This document shows positions 1 through 5,949 of a DNA stretch of 7,091 nucleotides, piece by piece. The notes below the pieces were generated by a model that was not told where the DNA came from, ran no database searches, and saw nothing but the letters and a program-made list of their open reading frames with translations. Source of the stretch: Cytophagales bacterium (GTDB lineage: Bacteria; Bacteroidota; Bacteroidia; Cytophagales; Cyclobacteriaceae); contig DNZD01000246.1 of NCBI GenBank assembly GCA_003504855.1, positions 1-7,091 on the forward strand, in the 5' to 3' direction. Each line of letters begins with the position of its first letter. Within the stretch, counting starts at the first letter, position 1. Both the position numbers and the translations under genes were made by a program.

Positions 1-1294
1 TATTAAAGCTTACCAGGCCGGAGTGGGTTCGATCAAGCGCTACCACCTGACGAACAGGATCATAAGTAATTAAGGTTTCACTGCTGTCGGACTTGACTAT
101 ATGAATCGTGGCGTCTGCAGAGGCCCTGGGATACAGTATAATCTGCAGGTGCGAGGTCTTCGGATGGGGCGAAGTGAAGTCGATGATCTCCTTTTGATGC
201 AACGCGTAAGTTGCTGCGATGGGTCGTTGTGCCAGGCGAAGTCCGCCGGAAGTCTGCCGAAGCGATAACACACGGGGAAGTGACATAGCACCGCGCCAAG
301 GATGGGTGGGGATCTGGTTGGCGTACGTCCAGTTGTTAACCCATCCAATCATCACCGGGTCCTGGCCTGGATTGTTGTTCACCACGATACCTGCATAGAA
401 GTCTTTGCCATAGTCAACATAGCGTGCGGGTTGTTTCGGATTATCCGGAACAAACGTATTGCCATTGAATTCCCCGACGAAATACTGCATACCGACGAAC
501 GCAGGACCGGCGGGATGACCACCAGACAGACTCAACACCCACTTTTGTTTGCCTGGTTGATTTTCAATTTGAACCGGATAAAGATCAGGGCACTCCCAGA
601 TCCTGGTAGTGTCACCGAGGGGTCCAAACTCACCGGTCTGGTTCCAGTTGATCAGGTTGGAAGAAGCATAGAATCTCACCTTGTACAAATCTGGTATCAC
701 CAATGCCATGATCCATTGCTTGGCGGGCTCATACCAGAATACTTTGGGGTCGCGAAAGTCCTTACGTTGAATATCGAGTATGGGATTCTTCTCATACCGT
801 GTCCAGGTTCTTCCTTGATCATTGCTGTACGCGAGACTCTGGTGTTGCAGGAGCCCCTTGTTGTCTTTATGTACGTTGGACGTATAAATGGCGATCAGAC
901 AATCTTTGCCGTCACAAAGTCCGCTTGTATTGTTTTTGTCAACCACCACGGTGCCTGAAAAAATCATGGTACTGTCGTGAGACGGATTTTCATATTCGGC
1001 GATGGCCAGCGGAAGGTGTTCCCAGGCAAGCAGGTCTTTGCTAACAGCATGGCCCCAGCTCATGTGTCCCCACTTATCCCCGAAAGGATTGTATTGATAG
1101 AAGAGGTGATACTCACCTTCGTAATACACCAAACCATTGGGATCATTGGTCCAGTTTTTTTCGGGACTGAAGTGGAACTGGGGCCTGTGGGGCTCAGCGT
1201 ACCAGGTGCTGTCGTCGGCAGGGCGCGCATAGCGTGGTCCTTTAACACAGGAAGCCAGAAAAAGCACAGGAATAAGGAGCAAAAACCATTTCAT
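1..1294 (-). CDS. Glycoside hydrolase family 32 lipoprotein (levanase/inulinase-type fructan hydrolase), 3' end cut by window
   Basis: Translation from ATG at 1294 gives 431 residues with no stop before the window edge, so the C-terminus is missing. Residues 1-16 form a lipoprotein signal (hydrophobic stretch, then lipobox LASC with Cys16), so the enzyme is probably membrane-anchored outside the cytoplasm. The GH32 five-bladed propeller landmarks are all visible: WTNDPNG at 48-54 with nucleophile Asp51, FSGT at 112-115, RDP at 181-183 (transition-state Asp182), WECPDL at 233-238 with acid/base Glu234, and WRGAMSLPR at 333-341. The start of the C-terminal beta-sandwich follows. GH32 enzymes release fructose or fructo-oligosaccharides from levan, inulin or sucrose; exact substrate and exo/endo mode cannot be read here. 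The first motif has Thr where Met is more usual. The start is 12 bases after the msrB stop, with no Shine-Dalgarno. The family call is firm; the substrate is not. Confidence 0.95.
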   Translation of the reverse strand, partial: MKWFLLLIPVLFLASCVKGPRYARPADDSTWYAEPHRPQFHFSPEKNWTNDPNGLVYYEGEYHLFYQYNPFGDKWGHMSWGHAVSKDLLAWEHLPLAIAEYENPSHDSTMIFSGTVVVDKNNTSGLCDGKDCLIAIYTSNVHKDNKGLLQHQSLAYSNDQGRTWTRYEKNPILDIQRKDFRDPKVFWYEPAKQWIMALVIPDLYKVRFYASSNLINWNQTGEFGPLGDTTRIWECPDLYPVQIENQPGKQKWVLSLSGGHPAGPAFVGMQYFVGEFNGNTFVPDNPKQPARYVDYGKDFYAGIVVNNNPGQDPVMIGWVNNWTYANQIPTHPWRGAMSLPRVLSLRQTSGGLRLAQRPIAATYALHQKEIIDFTSPHPKTSHLQIILYPRASADATIHIVKSDSSETLITYDPVRQVVALDRTHSGLVSFN

Positions 1295-1306
1295 ACTGAG
1301 GGACGC

Positions 1307-1756
1307 TTAAGAATTTTGCGCTAAAATAATGGATGCGGAATTAATGCAATACCGGAGCCCTGACGGTTTTGGGCCATCGGGAAAAACATGCCCCAGGTGA
1401 GCGTCGCAGGCGTTGCACGTGACTTCCACGCGCGTCATGCCGTAACTGTTGTCTTTGTGGTAAGCAATGGCGTTATCTGCCACCGGTTGCGTAAAGCTGG
1501 GCCAGCCGGTGCCGGATTCGAATTTTAATCCGGAGTCAAACAGGTGCGTGCCACAACAGCGGCAAGCGTAAAGCCCAGGATCATGTGCCTCACAGTAAGC
1601 ACCAGTAAACGGGCGCTCTGTTCCTTTTTTGCGGGCGATGGAAAACTGCTCCGGTGTCAATTGCTGACGCCACTCTTCATCCGATTTGGTGATTCGGCGG
1701 GCAGGTGCAGGACTTCCCTGATCAGCAAACTGCAATACGTCTTTCCAGGTAATCAT
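1307..1756 (-). CDS. msrB: Peptide-methionine (R)-S-oxide reductase MsrB
   Basis: This 149-residue protein reduces the R epimer of methionine sulfoxide in proteins. No signal peptide is visible, so it is probably cytoplasmic. The MsrB fold is recognisable from ERPFTGAY (47-54), GTGWPSF (82-88), HLGHVFPDGP (120-129) and RYCINSASI (135-143). Cys137 in the last motif is the expected catalytic cysteine. Two CxxC pairs that normally bind structural zinc are present (Cys65/Cys68 and Cys114/Cys117). The position that carries the resolving cysteine in many family members (SGCGWPSF) is Thr83, so recycling must use another cysteine (Cys55 or Cys67 are present) or direct reduction by thioredoxin; this is inference. 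The ATG at 1756 gives a normal length, and no Shine-Dalgarno is seen. It lies 63 bases after the TSUP gene and 12 bases before the GH32 gene, so it may be co-transcribed with the latter. Confidence 0.95.
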   Translation of the reverse strand: MITWKDVLQFADQGSPAPARRITKSDEEWRQQLTPEQFSIARKKGTERPFTGAYCEAHDPGLYACRCCGTHLFDSGLKFESGTGWPSFTQPVADNAIAYHKDNSYGMTRVEVTCNACDAHLGHVFPDGPKPSGLRYCINSASIILAQNS

Positions 1757-1785
1757 AAGTTAAAATGGGGTTGTAAGCAGGTATT

Positions 1786-1805
1786 AAACCGGCCATGACC
1801 AGTTT
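1786..1805 (-). repeat. Imperfect inverted repeat in the TSUP-msrB gap, possible weak hairpin
   Basis: Arms 1786-1793 and 1798-1805 flank a CATG tetraloop. In minus-strand RNA the eight-pair stem closes with two G-U wobbles, whereas plus-strand RNA would carry two C-A mismatches, so it fits transcription in the direction of the genes. It lies just after the TSUP stop and before msrB, where an operon boundary could fall. There is no separate U-tract on the minus strand, so a terminator call is weak; it could equally be chance. Confidence 0.25.
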
Positions 1806-1819
1806 TTGTTCCAGTTGAT

Positions 1820-2569
1820 TCAAAAGAACCAAAGCTTGATGGCCATAGCGAGAATAGAGATGATCATCACACGTTTGATCCAGACCTCCCCCGCGGATAC
1901 AGACCACCGGCTGGCATACCAGCCCCCGAGGGAATGCCCGATGGCCAGCACGAGCCCGGTAGACCAAATGATCTTTCCTTCAAAGGCAAAGACAATTACC
2001 GACACACCGGTATAGACTATTGCTGCAAAAACTTTTACGTAATTGCTTTTCACCAGATTGAGATTATTCACCAAGCTCAACACGGCTATCACCAGAAACC
2101 CGATACCGGCTTGAATAAACCCGCCGTAAATTCCAATGAAGAAAAAGAGGATGGTGCCGATCACCTGGCTTTTAAAGTCAAGGCGTTCTTTTCCGGCTGA
2201 CTTAAAAGGGTCATAGACAATAAGAACTACGGCCAACACCATGACAATCACAAAGATTTTGGTGAAGACGGTGTCTGGAACGCGCGATGCCACAAGTGAA
2301 CCAATCAGTCCGCCGCCAAGAGATGCAAGGCCCAGGTACATGCTGTAAGGCCAGGGCAACTCAACGCCTTTGCTCTTAAAGCCGCGGACCGCAAAGAAAT
2401 TCTGGAAGAGCAAGGCTACCCGACTTGTTGCATTGGCCATGGTAATGGGATATCCCAGGAAGGTCAGGATGGGCACAGAGAATAGTGACCCGCCGCCGCC
2501 CACCGTATTAAGAAAGGCCGCACCGAAGCCTACGATGATGATGATGAGATATTCGTACCAGGCGTGCAT
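1820..2569 (-). CDS. TSUP (TauE/SafE, DUF81) family membrane transporter
   Basis: The 249-residue product is almost wholly hydrophobic, with about seven or eight predicted helices. The two half-repeats typical of the family are visible: an N-terminal glycine-rich one, GFGAAFLNTVGGGGS (14-28) with VPILTFLG after it, and a central one, GIYGGFIQAGIGF (146-158). Length matches the family norm of about 240-270 residues. TSUP proteins are inner-membrane carriers linked to export or uptake of sulfite, sulfoacetate, thiosulfate or other organic and sulfur anions; the substrate cannot be assigned here, and no sulfur-metabolism genes adjoin it. ATG at 2569 lies one base after the SDR stop and follows an SD-like GGTGAGG, so it is almost certainly co-transcribed with the SDR gene. 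A short run of four ATC codons (Ile9-Ile12) gives a simple trinucleotide repeat near the start. Confidence 0.92.
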   Translation of the reverse strand: MHAWYEYLIIIIVGFGAAFLNTVGGGGSLFSVPILTFLGYPITMANATSRVALLFQNFFAVRGFKSKGVELPWPYSMYLGLASLGGGLIGSLVASRVPDTVFTKIFVIVMVLAVVLIVYDPFKSAGKERLDFKSQVIGTILFFFIGIYGGFIQAGIGFLVIAVLSLVNNLNLVKSNYVKVFAAIVYTGVSVIVFAFEGKIIWSTGLVLAIGHSLGGWYASRWSVSAGEVWIKRVMIISILAMAIKLWFF

Positions 2570-2570
2570 C

Positions 2571-3380
2571 TTACCTCACCTTGGCTTTGCGAACGACCCG
2601 TGCAAAGACACCCGGGAGGAATCGTTTGAGATAAACGGCGAAGACTTCTTTCAATCCACCAATATAAACTTCGTTTTTGCGTTGGGCAATTGCTTTGATG
2701 ATCTGTTTCGCCACTGTCCGGGGTTGTAGCCCGTCTTCGGTGGTGGAATCCATCTGGTTGAGTTTCGAACCATCGCCGATCAGCGCATTGTACGTGATGT
2801 TGGTATGAACCCACCCCGGGCAGATGAGGGTTACAAAAATCCGCCTGGAGTCCTTCCAGAGTTCTGCGCGCAGCGAATCAAAGAATCCATGCAAGGCATG
2901 TTTTGCTGCCGCATATCCCGAACGGTAAGGTGTGCCGATCTTCCCCATCACACTGGTGACGGTGACGAAGTGACCAGTTTTTCTTTTCAGGAAATGGGGG
3001 AGGAGAAACTTGGTCAGGGCGATGGTTCCAAAATAATCCACTTCCATCAAACGCCGGTCGGCATCGAGCACGGTGTCTTTGGCGAGGCTGCGTTGGCTGA
3101 TGCCTCCATTATTGATAAGGATATCGACCTGGCCGAAAAGTTGGACAGCGGCTTCGGTCATGAGTTTGAGCGTGCTACCCTGCGACAGATCAAGGGGGAG
3201 TATGCGAATATTAGGCTGCGCAGCAGGGTGACAGTTTCCCATCACCCGTTCTAACTCTTCTTTCCGGCGGGCAGAAAGAATCAACTTTACCTTTTGACGT
3301 GACAGTTCGTACGCCAGCGCTTCACCGATTCCGGAAGAAGCACCCGTTATCCAAATTACTTTGCCGGATACGTTTTTCAT
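2571..3380 (-). CDS. Classical short-chain dehydrogenase/reductase (SDR), DHRS7-like
   Basis: This 269-residue Rossmann-fold oxidoreductase has the cofactor motif TGASSGIG (12-19), the stabilising NNGG (90-93, usually NNAG), catalytic Ser143 in VTSVMG, and Tyr156/Lys160 in YAAAK. CPGWVHTN (187-194) is the usual PG motif. Arg38 and Arg39 after the second strand (SARR) favour NADP(H) over NAD(H) by family rule. The opening VIWITGASSGIGEALA resembles DHRS7-type SDRs; the substrate is unknown. The reading frame stays open upstream to about 3704, but that extension lies inside the neighbouring membrane gene. ATG at 3380 gives a standard SDR N-terminus and an ATGA overlap with that gene's stop, so I chose it. 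The C-terminus is basic (KRFLPGVFARVVRKAKVR), which may allow membrane association (inference). The next gene, TSUP, starts one base after its stop. Confidence 0.93.
   Translation of the reverse strand: MKNVSGKVIWITGASSGIGEALAYELSRQKVKLILSARRKEELERVMGNCHPAAQPNIRILPLDLSQGSTLKLMTEAAVQLFGQVDILINNGGISQRSLAKDTVLDADRRLMEVDYFGTIALTKFLLPHFLKRKTGHFVTVTSVMGKIGTPYRSGYAAAKHALHGFFDSLRAELWKDSRRIFVTLICPGWVHTNITYNALIGDGSKLNQMDSTTEDGLQPRTVAKQIIKAIAQRKNEVYIGGLKEVFAVYLKRFLPGVFARVVRKAKVR
2574..2580 (-). promoter_or_regulatory. SD-like GGTGAGG before the TSUP start
   Basis: On the minus strand GGTGAGG falls in the last codons of the SDR gene, four bases before the ATG at 2569. Other starts in the window that I checked lack a purine-rich box like this. 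It supports the chosen TSUP start, although the bases also encode the C-terminal Val-Arg of the SDR, so it may be incidental. Confidence 0.35.
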
Positions 3381-3760
3381 GACTGCGGTGTCGCCTGTTG
3401 TTGCCGGTGATTTTCTGCATAGACCCAGATTGTATAGATGCCCAGGGCTGTACCAAAGGGAAAGGAGAATAACTTGAAGCATCCCATCACGAGGGCCAGG
3501 GTAAGTGCCCACGGCTTGCCCAGCAGTAAGCCTGCGCCTGCAATCATGGAGGGGATCGCAAAGAAGACAATCCCGCAAATGGCTATTACTTGTATAAACG
3601 GGATAAGCCATTCCAGAAGTGCTATTTCCTTGACCTCCGCTTCCTGTACAATAAAGGAAAGGAGGAAGGAGATGAAGGCGGTGACCAGAATTAAGACCAC
3701 ACAATTGAGGGTGGCCGTGACGGTATACAGTATACCCAGGATGCGTTTGTGTTGTTCCAT
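3377..3760 (-). CDS. Small four-helix integral membrane protein of unknown function
   Basis: The 127-residue product has four likely transmembrane segments, near residues 10-38, 50-79, 84-99 and 101-115, with a short charged loop (QEAEVKE) between the first two. There is a polar, glutamine-rich tail. The stretch LLLGKPWAL (78-86) followed by FPFGTALGIYTIWV (99-112) resembles a recurring arrangement in small uncharacterised bacterial membrane proteins, but I cannot name a family with confidence. No catalytic motif is visible. ATG at 3760 lies 49 bases after folA and has no Shine-Dalgarno. Its stop overlaps the SDR start in an ATGA tetranucleotide, which suggests translational coupling and joint expression with the SDR and TSUP genes. 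The membrane assignment is firm; the role is unknown. Confidence 0.85.
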   Translation of the reverse strand: MEQHKRILGILYTVTATLNCVVLILVTAFISFLLSFIVQEAEVKEIALLEWLIPFIQVIAICGIVFFAIPSMIAGAGLLLGKPWALTLALVMGCFKLFSFPFGTALGIYTIWVYAENHRQQQATPQS

Positions 3761-3809
3761 GTCGCGGGGAGTTGATACGGCCCGACGAGCAAGTTAATGA
3801 AAAGTCAAC

Positions 3810-4310
3810 TCAGCGACGTTCGTAGACCACGAAATCAAAAGAGTAGGCATGACGCGCATCGGCAGGATGATGAACACGGGAGATCTCTTGCCATTCGGCC
3901 ACTTGCCACGGCGGGAAATGGGTATCACCAGCCAGGATCACATCAATCTCCGTCAGGTACATGCGTTTCGCCAACGGCAAGCCAAGTCTGTAAATTTCCG
4001 CACCGCCAATAACAAAGACTTCTTCATCACCAGACTGGCGGGCCGCGTTGAGCGCCTCTTCCATGGAATGTACCACCGTGCAGCCCGGTGCCTCAAACCC
4101 TGGTTGGCGTGTCACCACCAGGTTGGTGCGGTTGGGCAGTGGACGAAATTTTTCGGGAATGGAATCGTAGTTGCGTCGCCCCATGATCACGGTATGCCGG
4201 CTCGTGGTCTGCATGAAATACTTCATGTCGTCCGGAAGATGCCAGGGGAGGTCATTGTCTTTTCCAATGACGCGGTTACGGGTAAGGGCGGCGATGAGGG
4301 AGATGGTCAC
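3810..4310 (-). CDS. folA: Dihydrofolate reductase
   Basis: FolA reduces dihydrofolate to tetrahydrofolate with NADPH in the cytoplasm, supplying one-carbon carriers for thymidylate, purine and fMet-tRNA synthesis. The 166-residue length is typical. Visible landmarks are the N-terminal strand and Met20-type loop ([21 protein letters not shown]), the substrate-binding acid Asp28 in LPDDMKYF (equivalent to E. coli Asp27), [12 protein letters not shown] (41-52) at the NADPH site, Arg61 in RPLPNR (equivalent to E. coli Arg57, which binds the folate glutamate), and GGAEIY (102-107). The start is GTG at 4308-4310; it overlaps the fmt stop as GTGA, and the first residues after it align with the usual DHFR N-terminus, so the rare start is convincing. 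Asn47 replaces the Thr found in E. coli. It is probably translated by coupling to fmt. Confidence 0.97.
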   Translation of the reverse strand: MTISLIAALTRNRVIGKDNDLPWHLPDDMKYFMQTTSRHTVIMGRRNYDSIPEKFRPLPNRTNLVVTRQPGFEAPGCTVVHSMEEALNAARQSGDEEVFVIGGAEIYRLGLPLAKRMYLTEIDVILAGDTHFPPWQVAEWQEISRVHHPADARHAYSFDFVVYERR

Positions 4311-5236
4311 GACGGATTGGTTTCTAGTTTGTTGCCGTTAAAGAATTCGGTGATGGTCATGCGTCGTTTGCCTTCGGGTTGCAACTCTTCAATGGAGATC
4401 CAGCCGTTGGCCGTACAAATACGAAGATAGGTCTTGTGATCTGTTTCCAAATGCCCAGGCGCGGCTGATGGGCCTGCGTACTCACTGACTTTAAGTATTT
4501 TGAATACTTTTCCACCGACCGTGCACCATGCCGCCGGATAGGGGCTCAATCCGCGAACAAAGTTCCTCACGGCAACACTGGATTGATTCCAATTGATTTC
4601 ACAGGTCTCCTTAAAAATTTTTGGGGCGAGCCTTTGCTCTCCCTGGATTACCTGAGGTATCTGCGGGAAGTTCCCGGATTCGATAGCCTGTACCGTGCGG
4701 AGAACCAGATCGGCGCCCTTTACCATGAGTCGATCATACAGTGACCCCGCGTTATCGGTGTCAAGGATGGGTTCTTTCTCCTGAAATATGATCTTGCCGG
4801 TATCTATCTCGTGTTGCAGGAAGAAAGTGGTGGCACCAGTTTCCTTTTCGCCCCTGATGATGGCCCAATTGATCGGTGCGGCACCGCGATACTGCGGGAG
4901 CAATGATGCATGCAGGTTGAAGGTGCCCAGTGGGGGCATGGACCAGACTACTTCGGGTAGCATCCTAAAGGCTACGACAACCTGAAGATTGGCATCAAGA
5001 CTGCGCAAGGTTTCTATGAACTCCGGTGCTTTCAGGTTGGTAGGCTGGAGTACGTTCAGCCCATGTTTCAAAGCCGCCGCCTTCACCGGTGAAGGGGTTA
5101 GTTTCTGACCACGGCCCTGGGGCTTGTCTGGTGCCGTGATGACACCAACCACCTCATACCGATTTGCCACCAGTTTTTCCAGGCTGGGCACGGCAAATTC
5201 GGGGGTACCCATAAATACGATACGGAGACTTTTCAT
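4307..5236 (-). CDS. fmt: Methionyl-tRNA formyltransferase
   Basis: Fmt transfers the formyl group of 10-formyltetrahydrofolate to Met on initiator tRNA before translation starts. The 309-residue product has the N-terminal catalytic domain: [16 protein letters not shown] (5-20), the PDKPQGRG loop (37-44), [17 protein letters not shown] (106-122) with catalytic Asn107 and His109, and HEIDTG (142-147) with Asp145. The tRNA-contacting C-terminal OB-like domain follows, including [12 protein letters not shown] (226-237) and the closing [15 protein letters not shown] 24 bases further upstream would add eight residues, but ATG at 5236 puts the first strand where family members have it, so I chose ATG. 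The gene begins 74 bases after nth and its stop overlaps the folA GTG. Both products act in folate one-carbon metabolism, so the pairing is functionally sensible. Confidence 0.97.
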   Translation of the reverse strand: MKSLRIVFMGTPEFAVPSLEKLVANRYEVVGVITAPDKPQGRGQKLTPSPVKAAALKHGLNVLQPTNLKAPEFIETLRSLDANLQVVVAFRMLPEVVWSMPPLGTFNLHASLLPQYRGAAPINWAIIRGEKETGATTFFLQHEIDTGKIIFQEKEPILDTDNAGSLYDRLMVKGADLVLRTVQAIESGNFPQIPQVIQGEQRLAPKIFKETCEINWNQSSVAVRNFVRGLSPYPAAWCTVGGKVFKILKVSEYAGPSAAPGHLETDHKTYLRICTANGWISIEELQPEGKRRMTITEFFNGNKLETNPS

Positions 5237-5292
5237 TGTAAGGCTACTGGCTAACAACAACCATCAAAAGTCGGCTAAAAACGGAAATATCT

Positions 5293-5314
5293 ATGATGAA
5301 ATTTTTGCCATCAT
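5293..5314 (-). repeat. Inverted repeat at the end of nth, possible hairpin
   Basis: Perfect six-base arms ATGATG (5293-5298) and CATCAT (5309-5314) flank an A/T-rich ten-base loop and include part of the nth stop codon. It sits at the head of the 74-base nth-fmt gap, the largest gap in the window. The following minus-strand bases are not a T-run, so it is not a standard terminator. No Bacteroidota-type -7 element (TAnnTTTG) was recognised in the rest of the gap. It may be chance. Confidence 0.2.
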
Positions 5315-5949
5315 TTCCCCCGGCGGGTTGCCGGCATATACTTCGAACAAATCGGACACTTCTTCCAATCATGCCCGCGGGCAGGGCAATGCTCACGTCC
5401 GAAGTAAATGATTTGCAGGTGGGCCTTGTTCCATTTGGATTCGGGAATGAGCCGCTTCAGATCTTTCTCCGTTTGCTCCACATTTTTTCCATTGCTCAAG
5501 CCCCAGCGGTAAGCGAGCCGATGAATATGGGTATCCACCGGAAAGGCAGGAATACCAAACCCCTGGGTCATCACCACCGAGGCTGTCTTATGTCCAACAG
5601 CAGGTAGTGCTTCAAGGGCTTCGAAATCAGCCGGTACTTGTCCGTCATACTGGTCAACCAGAATCCGCGACAGTCCGAAAATTCCTTTAGACTTCATCGG
5701 CGACAGGCCACAGGGCCTGATTATCTCCTTGATGTCCGCCTCGGAGAGTTTCACCATGTCATAGGGATTATCAGCACGTGCGAAGAGGAGGGGAGTGATC
5801 TTATTGACGCGTTCGTCGGTACATTGTGCCGAAAGTAATACAGCAATCAACAACTGATAAGTAGTGTGGTGTTGCAGGGGTACCTGCGGATCCGGATAGT
5901 AGTGTTCCAGGATTTCAATAATGTCGTTTACTTTTTCCTGTCGGGTCAT
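5311..5949 (-). CDS. nth: Endonuclease III, DNA glycosylase/AP lyase
   Basis: Nth removes oxidised pyrimidines from DNA and cuts the strand at the abasic site (base excision repair). The 212-residue protein matches the family: LLSAQCTDERVN (38-49), a helix-hairpin-helix LPAVGHKTA (115-123) with catalytic Lys121, and FPVDTHIHRL (136-145) with catalytic Asp139. These match E. coli Lys120 and Asp138. The C-terminal iron-sulfur region is odd. The usual pattern is C-x6-C-x2-C-x5-C, but here only Cys188, Cys198 and Cys201 are present, spaced C-x9-C-x2-C, and the protein ends without a fourth cysteine. It may bind a cluster differently or not at all. ATG at 5949 overlaps the namZ stop as ATGA, so translation is probably coupled. 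The enzyme identity is firm; the cluster status is open. Confidence 0.95.
   Translation of the reverse strand: MTRQEKVNDIIEILEHYYPDPQVPLQHHTTYQLLIAVLLSAQCTDERVNKITPLLFARADNPYDMVKLSEADIKEIIRPCGLSPMKSKGIFGLSRILVDQYDGQVPADFEALEALPAVGHKTASVVMTQGFGIPAFPVDTHIHRLAYRWGLSNGKNVEQTEKDLKRLIPESKWNKAHLQIIYFGREHCPARGHDWKKCPICSKYMPATRRGK

Noticed and set aside
302..958. A long plus-strand open frame (218 residues) opposite the GH32 gene.
   Set aside because: It is antisense to a gene with all GH32 catalytic motifs, shows no recognisable domain, and has the composition expected of a shadow frame.
2533..2547. A short ATG/ATC trinucleotide run near the TSUP start, as a possible phase-variable tract.
   Set aside because: It has only about four units and encodes a run of isoleucines in a membrane helix. 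Slippage would change length in frame rather than switch the gene off.
3381..3704. An N-terminal extension of the SDR frame by about 108 residues.
   Set aside because: The extension lies in another frame inside the membrane protein gene and has no domain character. The SDR fold begins properly at ATG 3380, which gives an ATGA overlap.
3722..3736. A perfect inverted repeat with seven-base arms (GGTATAC-A-GTATACC), resembling an operator.
   Set aside because: It lies within codons 9-13 of the membrane protein gene. About one such repeat per several kilobases is expected by chance, and there is no second copy or promoter beside it.
3761..3809. A promoter in the folA to membrane-protein gap (TTGAC and TAACTTG-like strings on the minus strand).
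   Set aside because: The strings are only about seven bases apart and the second lacks a base of the Bacteroidota TAnnTTTG pattern, so neither housekeeping promoter model fits.
3849..4430. A plus-strand open frame of 193 residues across folA and fmt.
   Set aside because: It is antisense to two well-identified enzymes and shows no domain, so it is a shadow of their codon structure.
5237..5260. A TTG start for fmt that would add eight residues.
   Set aside because: The ATG at 5236 places the first beta strand at the family position, and the extra residues show no conservation pattern that I recognise.
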